This document shows, in pieces, positions 1 to 6,592 of a stretch of 7,660 nt of DNA (positions are counted from its first letter, which is position 1; each line of letters opens with the position of its first letter). Both the position numbers and the translations under genes were made by a program. The notes under the pieces are model-generated. The model did no database searches. It had not been told where the DNA came from and saw nothing but the letters and a program-made list of their open reading frames with translations. The stretch comes from an uncultured Phenylobacterium sp. (GTDB taxonomy: Bacteria; Pseudomonadota; Alphaproteobacteria; Caulobacterales; Caulobacteraceae). The DNA lies in contig CAMFHW010000188.1 in NCBI GenBank assembly GCA_945952175.1, positions 1-7,660 on the forward strand, read 5' to 3'.

Positions 1-7
1 GGCCCAT

Positions 8-15
8 GCTAGACC
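8..15 (+). promoter_or_regulatory. Candidate -10 promoter element for the S9 peptidase gene
   Basis: GCTAGACC matches seven of eight positions of the Caulobacter-type housekeeping -10 consensus GCTANAWC. It lies about 53 bases before the chosen start codon at 69, which would give a leader of roughly 45 bases. The expected -35 box would fall before the first base of the window, so it cannot be examined. This is a motif match only. Confidence 0.35.
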
Positions 16-58
16 GCGCGCAAACGAGGCGCGCTCCCCGCGCCGAAACGCCGAACCC

Positions 59-64
59 AGGAAA
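59..64 (+). promoter_or_regulatory. Ribosome binding site deciding the S9 peptidase start
   Basis: AGGAAA ends four bases before the ATG at 69, with AGGA six bases from it. The in-frame ATG at position 6 has only five bases of sequence before it, and the residues it would add do not look like a signal peptide. The site therefore supports the start at 69. Confidence 0.6.
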
Positions 65-68
65 CGCC

Positions 69-2129
69 ATGTCCCTTCGCCGCCTTCTGCTCGCCGCGGC
101 CTCGCTCTCGATTCTGGGGGCCTCGCCCGCGCTCGCCGAGCGCGGGCTGACCGCCAAGGATCTCGCCACCCTCGACCGTGTCTCCGACGTGCGCGCCTCG
201 CCGGACGGCCACTGGGCGGTCTACGACCTGCGCACCACCGACTGGGACGCCGACAAGGGGGTCCATTCCCTCTGGATCGTCGACCTGACCGCCAGGACGC
301 CCGCGCCGCGCAAGCTCGCCATCTCCGAGGGCGGCGCGATGGGCGCGCGCTGGTCGGCCGACAGCAAGACGATCTACTTCATGTCGGCGCGCAGCGGCTC
401 CGACCAGGTGTGGCGCACCACGCCGGACGGCGCGACGGCCACCCAGGTCACGAAGCTTCCGCTGGACGTCGGATCGTTCGAAGCCAGCGCCGACGGCAAG
501 ACCCTGGTGGTCAGCCTGGCCGTCTATCCGGACTGCACGACGATCCAGTGCACCCTCGACCGCAACGCCCGGCCGAAGGTCCCGTCGGGCGTGGTCTACG
601 ACAAGCTCTTCGTGCGGCACTGGGACACCTGGGCCGACGGCACGCGCAACCACCTGTTCGCGCTGGCCCTGGGCGCCGACGGCGCGGCGACCGGCCAGCC
701 GGTGGAGCTGACGCCCGGCTTCGACGGCGACGTCCCCTCCAAGCCCTTCGGCGACGACAGCGACTTCACCCTCACCCGGGACGGCAAGGCGGTGGTGTTC
801 TCGGCGCGACTGGCCGGGGCCAGCGAGCCCTGGAGCACCAATTTCGACCTGTTCCGCGTCCCGCTCGACGGCTCGGCCAAGCCCGAGAACCTGACCGCGG
901 AGAACAAGGCCTGGGACGCCGCGCCCGCCTTCTCGCCGGACGGCTCGAAGCTCGCCTGGCTGGCCATGAAGCGGCCGACCTTCGAGGCCGACCGCTACGG
1001 GATCATGATCCGCGACCTGAAGACCGGCGCGACCCATGAGCTGGCCCCCGCCTGGGACCGCTCGGCCGGCGCGTTCAAGTGGTCGGCGGATGGCAAGACG
1101 ATCTACGCCGAGGCCGAGGACCTCGGCCAGACCAAGCTGTTCGCCTTCGACGCGGCCAAGGGCGGCGCGCCCAAGGCCCTCACCGACCAGGGCCATGTCG
1201 CCGACTTCGACGTCTCGAAGACCGGCCTGGTCTTCGACCGCGACGACCTGAAGAGCCCGGCCCAGGCCTACGCCCTGCCCTCCAAGGCCAAGGCGCCGAT
1301 CCAGCTCACCCATGTCGACGCCGACAAGCTGGCCGGCGTGAAGATGGGCGAGACCGAGCAGTTCACCTTCGCCGGCTGGAACGGCGAGACCGTCCACGCC
1401 TATCTGGTCAGGCCGGCCGACTTCGATCCGGCCAAGACCTATCCGGTCGCCTTCCTGATCCACGGTGGGCCGCAGGGCAGCTTCGGCAACCTGTTCCACT
1501 ACCGCTGGAACGCTCAGACCTTCGCCGGCCACGGCTATGCGGTGGTGATGGTCGATTTCCACGGCTCCACCGGCTACGGCCAGGGCTTCACCGACGCCAT
1601 CTCCCAGCACTGGGGCGACCGGCCGCTGGAGGATCTCCAGAAGGGCTGGGCCGCGGCGCTCGCCAAGTACCCGTTCCTCGACAAGGACCGCGCCTGCGCG
1701 CTCGGCGGCTCCTATGGCGGCTTCATGGTCAACTGGATCGCCGGGAACTGGAACGGGCCCTGGAAGTGCCTGGTCAATCACGACGGCATCTTCGACAACC
1801 GCATGATGGGCTACGCCACCGAGGAGCTGTGGTTCTCCGAATGGGAGAATGGCGGCGCCCCCTGGGCCAATCCCGCCGGCTACGAGAAGTTCAACCCGGC
1901 CAACCACGTGGCCGACTGGGTGAAGCCCGAGCTGATCATCCACAGCCAGAAGGACTACCGCATCCCGGTGGAACAGGGCCTCGCCAGCTTTGGCGCCCTG
2001 CAGCGCAAGGGCGTGCCGAGCGAGCTGCTCTATTTCCCGAACGAGAACCACTGGGTGCTGAAGCCGCACAACCTCGTCCAGTGGCACGACACCGTGTTCA
2101 ACTGGCTGGATAAGTGGACCGCGAAGTAG
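69..2129 (+). CDS. Secreted S9-family (prolyl oligopeptidase) serine peptidase, DPP/acylaminoacyl-peptidase-like
   Basis: Predicted exported serine peptidase of 686 residues that would cleave short peptides in the periplasm; the exact specificity cannot be read from sequence. Residues 1-23 form a signal peptide: MSLRR, a Leu/Ala-rich core, then SPALA-ER. Residues about 25-420 carry repeated propeller-type blades, each with an SPDG or SADG turn, for example SFEASADGKT and PAFSPDGSKL. The C-terminal alpha/beta hydrolase domain starts near 440. It shows HGGP (His465, oxyanion region), nucleophile Ser548 in GGSYGG, Asp629 in HSQKDYRIP and His661 in NENHW. Four cysteines (156, 161, 543, 567) could make two disulfides, which fits an exported protein. 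The segment with VYDKLFVRHWDTW and the NHDGIFD motif resemble DPP5-like enzymes. The start at 69 was preferred to the ATG at 6 because of the AGGA site and the signal peptide. ExoD follows 43 bases downstream on the same strand. The family is certain; the DPP5 subtype is a recollection-level assignment. Confidence 0.93.
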   Translation: MSLRRLLLAAASLSILGASPALAERGLTAKDLATLDRVSDVRASPDGHWAVYDLRTTDWDADKGVHSLWIVDLTARTPAPRKLAISEGGAMGARWSADSKTIYFMSARSGSDQVWRTTPDGATATQVTKLPLDVGSFEASADGKTLVVSLAVYPDCTTIQCTLDRNARPKVPSGVVYDKLFVRHWDTWADGTRNHLFALALGADGAATGQPVELTPGFDGDVPSKPFGDDSDFTLTRDGKAVVFSARLAGASEPWSTNFDLFRVPLDGSAKPENLTAENKAWDAAPAFSPDGSKLAWLAMKRPTFEADRYGIMIRDLKTGATHELAPAWDRSAGAFKWSADGKTIYAEAEDLGQTKLFAFDAAKGGAPKALTDQGHVADFDVSKTGLVFDRDDLKSPAQAYALPSKAKAPIQLTHVDADKLAGVKMGETEQFTFAGWNGETVHAYLVRPADFDPAKTYPVAFLIHGGPQGSFGNLFHYRWNAQTFAGHGYAVVMVDFHGSTGYGQGFTDAISQHWGDRPLEDLQKGWAAALAKYPFLDKDRACALGGSYGGFMVNWIAGNWNGPWKCLVNHDGIFDNRMMGYATEELWFSEWENGGAPWANPAGYEKFNPANHVADWVKPELIIHSQKDYRIPVEQGLASFGALQRKGVPSELLYFPNENHWVLKPHNLVQWHDTVFNWLDKWTAK

Positions 2130-2172
2130 GCTGGGCCTTCACGCCGCCGCTTTCCGCGGGCAGTGAGACCGG

Positions 2173-2808
2173 GTGACCTCGATTCCTCCCGATCCCGCCG
2201 ACAAGCGCCTGAGCCTGTCCCAGATGCTGGCCGACCTCGCCGGGGGCGGGGCCGGGCCGGTCAGCGTCGACGAGATCGTGGCCCACTTCGGGGCCCGCGC
2301 CTTCGGCGCGGTGCTGTTCGTGTTCGCCGTGCCGAACATGTTGCCCCTGCCGCCGGGCAGCTCGACGGTGCTGGGCCTGCCGCTGCTGGTGATCGCGCCG
2401 CAACTGGCGCTCGGCGCGCGCAAACCCTGGATCCCGCGGTGGCTTGGCCAGCGGACCATCGACCGCGCCGTGCTGGCCCGCGTCGCCGCCCAGGCGAGCC
2501 CCTGGGTGCGTAAGGCCGAGGCCCTGACCAAGCCCAGGCTGACCTTCCTGTTCGGCCGACCGGGCGAGGTGGCGATCGGGGCGGTCTGCGCTCTGCTGGC
2601 GGCCGTGCTGATCCTGCCGATCCCGTTCGGCAACGTGCTGCCGGCCGCGGCGGTCTCCGCCCTCTCGCTCAGCCTGATCCAGCGCGACGGGGCGCTGACC
2701 CTGCTGGGCTACGCCACCACCGTCGTCAGCGCGGGCGTGCTGGTGGTGAGCGGCCGCATCGTGCTGGCCGCTTTCCAGAAGCTGGAGGCGATGCTCGGCC
2801 TGCTCTAG
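2173..2808 (+). CDS. exoD: ExoD-family inner-membrane protein (exopolysaccharide synthesis)
   Basis: 211-residue integral membrane protein of the ExoD family. The family is named from rhizobial exoD, linked to exopolysaccharide production and alkaline tolerance, but its biochemical activity is not established. Features seen: a soluble N-terminal helix region (LSLSQMLADL), then hydrophobic segments at about 44-56 and 65-81. Between these two lies the family hallmark NMLPLPPGSS (55-64). Further hydrophobic segments are at about 132-151 and 154-169, with LPIPFGNVLP between them (148-157), and the last is at about 177-200. The start is a GTG at 2173; the Shine-Dalgarno is weak, so the start is less certain than the family. 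No terminator is visible between this gene and the S9 peptidase 43 bases upstream, so the two may be cotranscribed. The stop codon overlaps that of gatB, which converges from the other strand. Confidence 0.87.
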   Translation: MTSIPPDPADKRLSLSQMLADLAGGGAGPVSVDEIVAHFGARAFGAVLFVFAVPNMLPLPPGSSTVLGLPLLVIAPQLALGARKPWIPRWLGQRTIDRAVLARVAAQASPWVRKAEALTKPRLTFLFGRPGEVAIGAVCALLAAVLILPIPFGNVLPAAAVSALSLSLIQRDGALTLLGYATTVVSAGVLVVSGRIVLAAFQKLEAMLGLL

Positions 2809-4298
2809 AGGCCGAGCTTGGCCTTCAGGAGCTGGTTGACCGTCCCCGGATTGGCCTTGCCCCCGGTGGCCTTCATCACCTGGCCGACGAACCAGCCGAT
2901 GGCCTGCGGCTTCTCCTTCACCGCGGCGGCCTGGCCGGCGTTGGCGGCGATCAGGTCGTCGATGATCTTCTCCAGGGCGCCGGTGTCGGACACCTGTTGC
3001 AGGCCGGCCTTCTCGACGATCTCGCGCGGACGGCCTTCGCCGGCCCACATGCGTTCGAAGACGTCCTTGGCGATCTTCGAGGAGATCACCCCCTCCTCGA
3101 TCAGCGCGACAAGCTCGGCGATGGCGTCAGGCTTCAGCGGACTGTCTTCGATGTCCAGCCCGCCCGCCGTCAGCTTGGCGGCCAGCTCGTTGGTGACCCA
3201 GTTGGCGACCAGCTTGGCGTCGCGGCCCTTGGCGGCGGCCTCGTAATAGTCGGCGCGCGCCTGCTCGGTGATCAGGACGCCGGCGTCATAGGCCGACAGA
3301 CCGTACTGCGACTGCAGCCGCGCCTTCTTGGCGTCCGGCAACTCCGGTAGCGAGGCCTCGATGGCCTTCACCCAGGCCGGATCGATCTCCAGCGGCAACA
3401 GGTCGGGATCGGGGAAATACCGGTACTCGTGCGCATCCTCCTTCGAGCGCATGGAGCGGGTCTCGCCCTTGGTTGGGTCGAACAGCCGGGTCTCCTGGTC
3501 GATCTTGCCGCCGTCTTCGAGAATCTCGATCTGGCGCCGCGCCTCGTACTCGATCGCCTGCTGGATGAAGCGGTAGGAGTTGACGTTCTTGATCTCGCAG
3601 CGCGTGCCCAGGTGGCTGAAACTGCCCGTCTCGCGGAACTTCTCATAGGCGCCGGGCCGGCAGACGGAGACGTTCACGTCGGCCCGCAAGTTGCCCTTCT
3701 CCATGTCACCGTCGCAGGTGCCGAGATAGACCAGGATGGTGCGCAGCTTCTTGACATAGGCCGCCGCGTCTTCCGGCGAGCGCATATCGGGCCTGGAGAC
3801 GATCTCCATCAGCGCCGTGCCGGCCCGGTTGAGATCGACATAGGTGAAGTTGGGGTCCTGGTCGTGCAGGCTCTTGCCGGCGTCCTGCTCCAGGTGCAGG
3901 CGCTCGATGCGGACGGCGAACGTCGAGCCGTCGTCGCGTTCGACGATGACCTCGCCCTCGCCCACCACCGGGTCCTTGAACTGGCTGATCTGATAGCCCT
4001 GCGGCAGGTCCGGGAAGAAGTAGTTCTTCCGGTCGAAGATGCTCTTCAGATTGATCTGGGCCTTGAGGCCGAGGCCGGTCTTCACCGCCTGCTCGACGCA
4101 GTGCTTGTTGATCACGGGCAGCATGCCGGGCATGGCCGCGTCCACCAGGCTGACCTGCTGGTTCGGGCCCGCACCGAAGCCGACGGCGGCTCCGGAGAAC
4201 AGCTTGGCGTTGGAGGCCACCTGGGCGTGAACCTCGAGACCCAGGACCATTTCCCACGGGCCGGTGCGGCCCTCGATCTGCTTGGCGGTATCAGTCAT
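2805..4298 (-). CDS. gatB: Aspartyl/glutamyl-tRNA(Asn/Gln) amidotransferase subunit B
   Basis: 497-residue tRNA-binding and kinase-like subunit of GatCAB. It phosphorylates the side chain of mischarged Glu-tRNA(Gln) or Asp-tRNA(Asn) and receives ammonia from GatA to give Gln-tRNA or Asn-tRNA in the cytosol. Seen in sequence: GLEVHAQ near residue 20, the family signature FDRKNYFFPDLPQGYQISQ at 88-106, and YVDLNRAGTALMEIVS and ADVNVSV in the cradle domain. The C-terminal helical YqeY-like region, about 350-497, contains IGWFVGQVMK and ends KANPGTVNQLLKAKLGL. Length is normal for the family, and no frameshift or missing core motif is seen. The start MTDTAKQ lacks a clear Shine-Dalgarno. gatB is separated from gatA and gatC by a small gene on the opposite strand, so it must have its own promoter. 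Its TAG stop at 2805-2807 overlaps that of exoD. Confidence 0.98.
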   Translation of the reverse strand: MTDTAKQIEGRTGPWEMVLGLEVHAQVASNAKLFSGAAVGFGAGPNQQVSLVDAAMPGMLPVINKHCVEQAVKTGLGLKAQINLKSIFDRKNYFFPDLPQGYQISQFKDPVVGEGEVIVERDDGSTFAVRIERLHLEQDAGKSLHDQDPNFTYVDLNRAGTALMEIVSRPDMRSPEDAAAYVKKLRTILVYLGTCDGDMEKGNLRADVNVSVCRPGAYEKFRETGSFSHLGTRCEIKNVNSYRFIQQAIEYEARRQIEILEDGGKIDQETRLFDPTKGETRSMRSKEDAHEYRYFPDPDLLPLEIDPAWVKAIEASLPELPDAKKARLQSQYGLSAYDAGVLITEQARADYYEAAAKGRDAKLVANWVTNELAAKLTAGGLDIEDSPLKPDAIAELVALIEEGVISSKIAKDVFERMWAGEGRPREIVEKAGLQQVSDTGALEKIIDDLIAANAGQAAAVKEKPQAIGWFVGQVMKATGGKANPGTVNQLLKAKLGL

Positions 4299-4304
4299 GG
4301 CCCG

Positions 4305-4313
4305 CTTCTAGTG
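4305..4313 (-). promoter_or_regulatory. Weak candidate -10 element for gatB
   Basis: Read on the minus strand, this is CACTAGAAG, loosely like the GCTANAWC -10 box. It lies only about seven bases from the gatB ATG, so transcription from it would start at or near the start codon. That would explain the missing Shine-Dalgarno. The -35 match (TTCCGC about 14 bases further upstream) is poor, so this is a weak call. Confidence 0.2.
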
Positions 4314-4337
4314 CGCCCCGCGTCCCAGCGGAAGACC

Positions 4338-4379
4338 CTTGCGCGGCGGGCGGAAATCGCGCTTGCTCCGCGGCGCAAG
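4338..4379. repeat. Perfect 7-bp inverted repeat in the gatB/small-gene divergent intergenic region
   Basis: CTTGCGC at 4338-4344 and its reverse complement GCGCAAG at 4373-4379 flank 28 bases. A third partial copy, CTTGC at 4362-4366, also pairs with GCAAG at 4375-4379 around an 8-base loop. The repeat sits between two divergent starts at 4298 and 4405, where an operator or an mRNA-leader hairpin would be placed. In DNA this GC-rich a 7-bp repeat can arise by chance. Confidence 0.35.
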
Positions 4380-4392
4380 AACCTCCTCGGGG

Positions 4393-4397
4393 AAGGA
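4393..4397 (+). promoter_or_regulatory. Ribosome binding site deciding the start of the small exported protein
   Basis: AAGGA lies seven bases before the ATG at 4405. It selects this start over the in-frame ATG at 4339, whose extra 22 residues would precede the signal peptide and are rich in Arg and Ser. Confidence 0.7.
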
Positions 4398-4404
4398 ACA
4401 CCCA

Positions 4405-4695
4405 ATGAAGAAGACGCTCGCCGCCGGCCTGGCCGGCCTGTCGCTGATGTTCGCCGCCGGCGCCGCCCTGGCCGCCGATCCGCCGACCGTGGACAAGACC
4501 CCGATCGCCGACCTGGCCGCCAAGCCGGAGACCAAGGCGATCCTGGACAAGGACATTCCGGGCCTCACCGCCCACCCGGCCTTCGAGCAGTTCAAGGGCA
4601 TGACCCTGAAGGACCTGCAGCCGATGAGCCAGGGCCAGCTGACCGACGAGCAGATCGCCGCGGTGAAGGCCGACCTGGAAAAGCTGCCGAAATAG
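4405..4695 (+). CDS. Small exported protein of unknown function
   Basis: 96-residue predicted secreted or periplasmic protein; I do not recognise a characterised family. Residues 1-23 form a signal peptide: MKK, an Ala/Leu/Gly core, then a GAALA-ADPP cleavage site. The mature part is about 73 residues with no cysteine and no further membrane segment. It reads as a short helical domain with the phrases TPIADLAAKPETKAILDKDI, PGLTAHPAFEQFKGMTL and QLTDEQIAAVKADLEKL. The pattern 'region near P-E-T-K, then P-G-L, then T-L-K-D-L, then L-T-D-E' recalls small uncharacterised modules seen in Caulobacter and Sphingomonas relatives, but that is recollection and not a search. It is monocistronic: divergent from gatB, convergent with gatA, and closed by its own strong terminator. 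This suggests expression independent of the gat genes. An N-terminally longer form from 4339 is unlikely given the Shine-Dalgarno and signal peptide. Confidence 0.82.
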   Translation: MKKTLAAGLAGLSLMFAAGAALAADPPTVDKTPIADLAAKPETKAILDKDIPGLTAHPAFEQFKGMTLKDLQPMSQGQLTDEQIAAVKADLEKLPK

Positions 4696-4715
4696 GCGAG
4701 ATATTGTAGGCGATC

Positions 4716-4749
4716 AGGCCCCTTTCCGGCGACGGAGAGGGGCCTTTTT
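4716..4749 (+). terminator. Rho-independent terminator after the small exported protein gene
   Basis: AGGCCCCTTTCC (4716-4727) pairs with GGAGAGGGGCCT (4734-4745) in a 12-bp stem with one G-U pair and a six-base loop. Five T residues follow directly (4745-4749). It begins 20 bases past the stop codon at 4695. On the minus strand the hairpin lies just beyond the gatA stop (4762) but is not followed by a T run, so it would mainly stop + strand transcription. Confidence 0.9.
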
Positions 4750-4761
4750 ACGTTTGTAAGA

Positions 4762-6234
4762 CTACCACCAGCGGGCGGGCTTGGCCTTGAAGTCGGCGGC
4801 CTTCTCGATGGCGCCGCCGAGCGAGAACAGGGTCCCCTCGTCCAGCGCCTTGCCGATCAGCTGCAGGCCGAGCGGCAGACCACCGGCGTCGACGCCCGCG
4901 GGGATGCTCATGCCCGGCAGGCCCGCCAGGTTCACCGTCACCGTGAAGATGTCGTTCAGGTACATGGCCACCGGATCGTCGGCGTTCTCGCCGAGGCCGA
5001 AGGCCGCGGACGGCGCGGTCGGGGTCAGGAGGGCGTCGACCTTCTCGAAAGCCTGGTCGAAGTCGTCGGCGATGCGGCGGCGGACCTTGAGCGCCTTGAC
5101 GTAATAGGCGTCGTAATAGCCGGCCGAGAGCACATAGGTGCCGATCATCACCCGGCGCTTCACCTCGGCGCCGAAGCCGGCGGCGCGGGTGTTCTCGTAG
5201 GTCTCGATCAGGTTCGAGCCATCGACGCGCAGGCCGTAGCGCATGCCGTCATAGCGCGCCAGGTTCGACGAGGCTTCGGCCGGGGCGACGATGTAGTAGG
5301 CCGGCAGCGCGTACTTGGTGTGTGGCAGGCTGACCTCGACGATCTCGCAGCCGGCCTCCTTCAGCCAGGCGATCCCCTGCTCCCAGAGCTTCTCGATCTC
5401 GGCCGGCATGTTGTCGACGCGGTATTCCTTCGGAATGCCGATGCGCAGACCCTTCACCGACTTGCCGACGAAGCTCGCGAAATCAGGGACTTCGATGTCC
5501 AGGCTCGTGGAGTCCTTCGGGTCGTGGCCCGACATGGACTTGAGCAGGATGGCGGCGTCCTCGACCGTCTTGGCGATCGGGCCGGCCTGGTCGAGCGACG
5601 AGGCGAAGGCCACCACGCCCCAGCGCGAGCAGCGGCCATAGGTCGGCTTGATGCCGACGGTGCCAGTGAAGGCGGCGGGCTGACGGATGGAGCCGCCGGT
5701 GTCGGTGGCCGTGGCGCCCAGGCAGAGGTCGGCGGCGACCGAGGCGGCCGAGCCGCCCGACGAACCGCCCGGGGTGAGCTGGGCGTTGCCACCGTCACGC
5801 CGCCAGGGGTTCACCACCGGGCCGAAGGCCGAGGTCTCGTTGGACGAGCCCATGGCGAACTCATCCATGTTGAGCTTGCCCAGCATGACCGCGCCGTCGC
5901 GCCAGAGCTGGCTGGTGACGGTGGACTCGTAGGTCGGCACGAAGTTGCCGAGGATGTTCGAGCAGGCGGTCGAGCGGACGCCCTCGGTGCAGAACAGGTC
6001 CTTGATGCCGAGCGGCGCGCCCTCCAGCGGACCGGCCTCGCCCTTGGCGCGGCGCGCGTCGGCGGCGCGGGCCATGTCGAGGGCCTTTTCCGGCGTCTCC
6101 AGGATGAAGGCGTTCAGCGGCTTGGCGGCAGCGACGGCTTCGACGTGGGCCTGGGTCAGCTCTTCCGAGGAGAAGGACTTGGCGGCGAGGCCGTCGAGCG
6201 CGGCCTTCAGGGTGAGCGAAGTGAGCGAGGACAT
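4762..6234 (-). CDS. gatA: Aspartyl/glutamyl-tRNA(Asn/Gln) amidotransferase subunit A
   Basis: 490-residue glutaminase subunit of GatCAB. It hydrolyses glutamine and channels ammonia to GatB for amidation of mischarged tRNA. It belongs to the amidase-signature family with a Ser-cisSer-Lys triad. All three residues are present: Lys78 in GIKDLF, cis-Ser158 in PGGSSGGSAA, and nucleophile Ser182 in DTGGSIRQPA. The last two are separated by the usual 24 residues. Other family landmarks are GKLNMDEFAMGSS (119-131), GIKPTYGRCSRWGVVAFASS and LDQAGP. The C-terminus ends AADFKAKPARWW. Length and motifs are normal. The start lies two bases after the gatC stop (TAA-CA-ATG), so the genes are cotranscribed and probably translationally coupled. 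Only a modest GGTGG-type binding site is seen, inside the end of gatC. Confidence 0.98.
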   Translation of the reverse strand: MSSLTSLTLKAALDGLAAKSFSSEELTQAHVEAVAAAKPLNAFILETPEKALDMARAADARRAKGEAGPLEGAPLGIKDLFCTEGVRSTACSNILGNFVPTYESTVTSQLWRDGAVMLGKLNMDEFAMGSSNETSAFGPVVNPWRRDGGNAQLTPGGSSGGSAASVAADLCLGATATDTGGSIRQPAAFTGTVGIKPTYGRCSRWGVVAFASSLDQAGPIAKTVEDAAILLKSMSGHDPKDSTSLDIEVPDFASFVGKSVKGLRIGIPKEYRVDNMPAEIEKLWEQGIAWLKEAGCEIVEVSLPHTKYALPAYYIVAPAEASSNLARYDGMRYGLRVDGSNLIETYENTRAAGFGAEVKRRVMIGTYVLSAGYYDAYYVKALKVRRRIADDFDQAFEKVDALLTPTAPSAAFGLGENADDPVAMYLNDIFTVTVNLAGLPGMSIPAGVDAGGLPLGLQLIGKALDEGTLFSLGGAIEKAADFKAKPARWW

Positions 6235-6236
6235 TG

Positions 6237-6524
6237 TTATTCCACCACCTTCGGCACCACGAAGAAGCCACCGACCGTCTTCGGCGCATTGGCCAGCACC
6301 TTGGCCGGATCGCCGCCGTCGGTGACCACGTCGTCGCGCATCGGGATCGGCATGTGCACGGCCGAGGTCATCGGCTGGACGCCATCGGTGTCGACCTCGT
6401 TGAGCTGCTCGATCCAGGCCAGGATGCCGCTCAGCTCCTTGGCGAGCGGTTCAAGCTTCTCTTCCGGCTGCGCGATGCGCGCCAGCCGAGCGACCTTGCG
6501 GACGGTCGCCGCGTCGATGGCCAT
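6237..6524 (-). CDS. gatC: Aspartyl/glutamyl-tRNA(Asn/Gln) amidotransferase subunit C
   Basis: 95-residue GatC, the small subunit that wraps the GatA-GatB interface and stabilises the complex. Seen in sequence: an N-terminal helix typical of the family (VRKVARLARIAQPEEKLEPL), then LSGILAWIEQLNEVDTDGV. After that comes the conserved MTSAVHMPIPMRDDVV stretch and a C-terminus VGGFFVVPKVVE that matches the GatC ending (F-V-V-P-K-V). Length is normal. The start is supported by a full AAGGAGG five bases upstream. It is the first gene of a gatC-gatA operon and is preceded by a candidate promoter. The next upstream gene on the same strand (DUF4180) ends 68 bases before it. Confidence 0.97.
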   Translation of the reverse strand: MAIDAATVRKVARLARIAQPEEKLEPLAKELSGILAWIEQLNEVDTDGVQPMTSAVHMPIPMRDDVVTDGGDPAKVLANAPKTVGGFFVVPKVVE

Positions 6525-6529
6525 GGGGC

Positions 6530-6536
6530 CCTCCTT
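6530..6536 (-). promoter_or_regulatory. gatC: Strong Shine-Dalgarno for gatC
   Basis: On the minus strand the sequence is AAGGAGG, a full match to the anti-Shine-Dalgarno, five bases from the gatC ATG. It is much stronger than the sites of gatA and gatB, so GatC translation may be favoured. Confidence 0.85.
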
Positions 6537-6551
6537 GAAACACGAGCGCCT

Positions 6552-6580
6552 GCCCTAGCCGGGAGGGGGCGTCGGGGCAA
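6552..6580 (-). promoter_or_regulatory. Candidate housekeeping promoter for gatC-gatA
   Basis: Read on the minus strand, TTGCCCC (6574-6580) is followed after 14 bases by GCTAGGGC (6552-6559). This resembles the alphaproteobacterial TTGACGS-N10-14-GCTANAWC pattern in both boxes and in spacing. Transcription would start near 6545, about 20 bases before the gatC ATG and just ahead of its Shine-Dalgarno. This is motif evidence only, but the position is right. Confidence 0.45.
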
Positions 6581-6592
6581 GAGAGAGGGCGT

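Noticed and set aside
6..68. ATG at 6 as the S9 peptidase start
   Set aside because: It adds 21 Arg/Pro-rich residues ahead of a clean signal peptide, overlaps a -10-like box and lacks a visible ribosome site.
9..2087. 692-codon open frame on the minus strand opposite the S9 peptidase
   Set aside because: It is a GC-rich shadow in register with the real gene. It has no recognisable motifs and is full of low-complexity Gly/Arg/Val. The + strand product has an intact signal peptide, propeller and catalytic triad.
2130..2172. Terminator between the S9 peptidase gene and exoD
   Set aside because: There are only short GC-rich stretches, no convincing stem and no T run.
2098..3048. 316-codon minus strand open frame across exoD and the end of gatB
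   Set aside because: It is a low-complexity Arg/Gln/Gly/His-rich product that overlaps two supported genes. It is a shadow frame.
3429..4709. 426-codon + strand open frame opposite gatB
   Set aside because: It is antisense to the well-conserved gatB and runs out of frame through the small exported gene. It has no domain signs. It is typical of high-GC DNA.
5320..6558. 412-codon + strand open frame opposite gatA and gatC
   Set aside because: It lies over two certain genes on the other strand. Its composition is Gly/Arg/Ala/Leu-rich without any motif.
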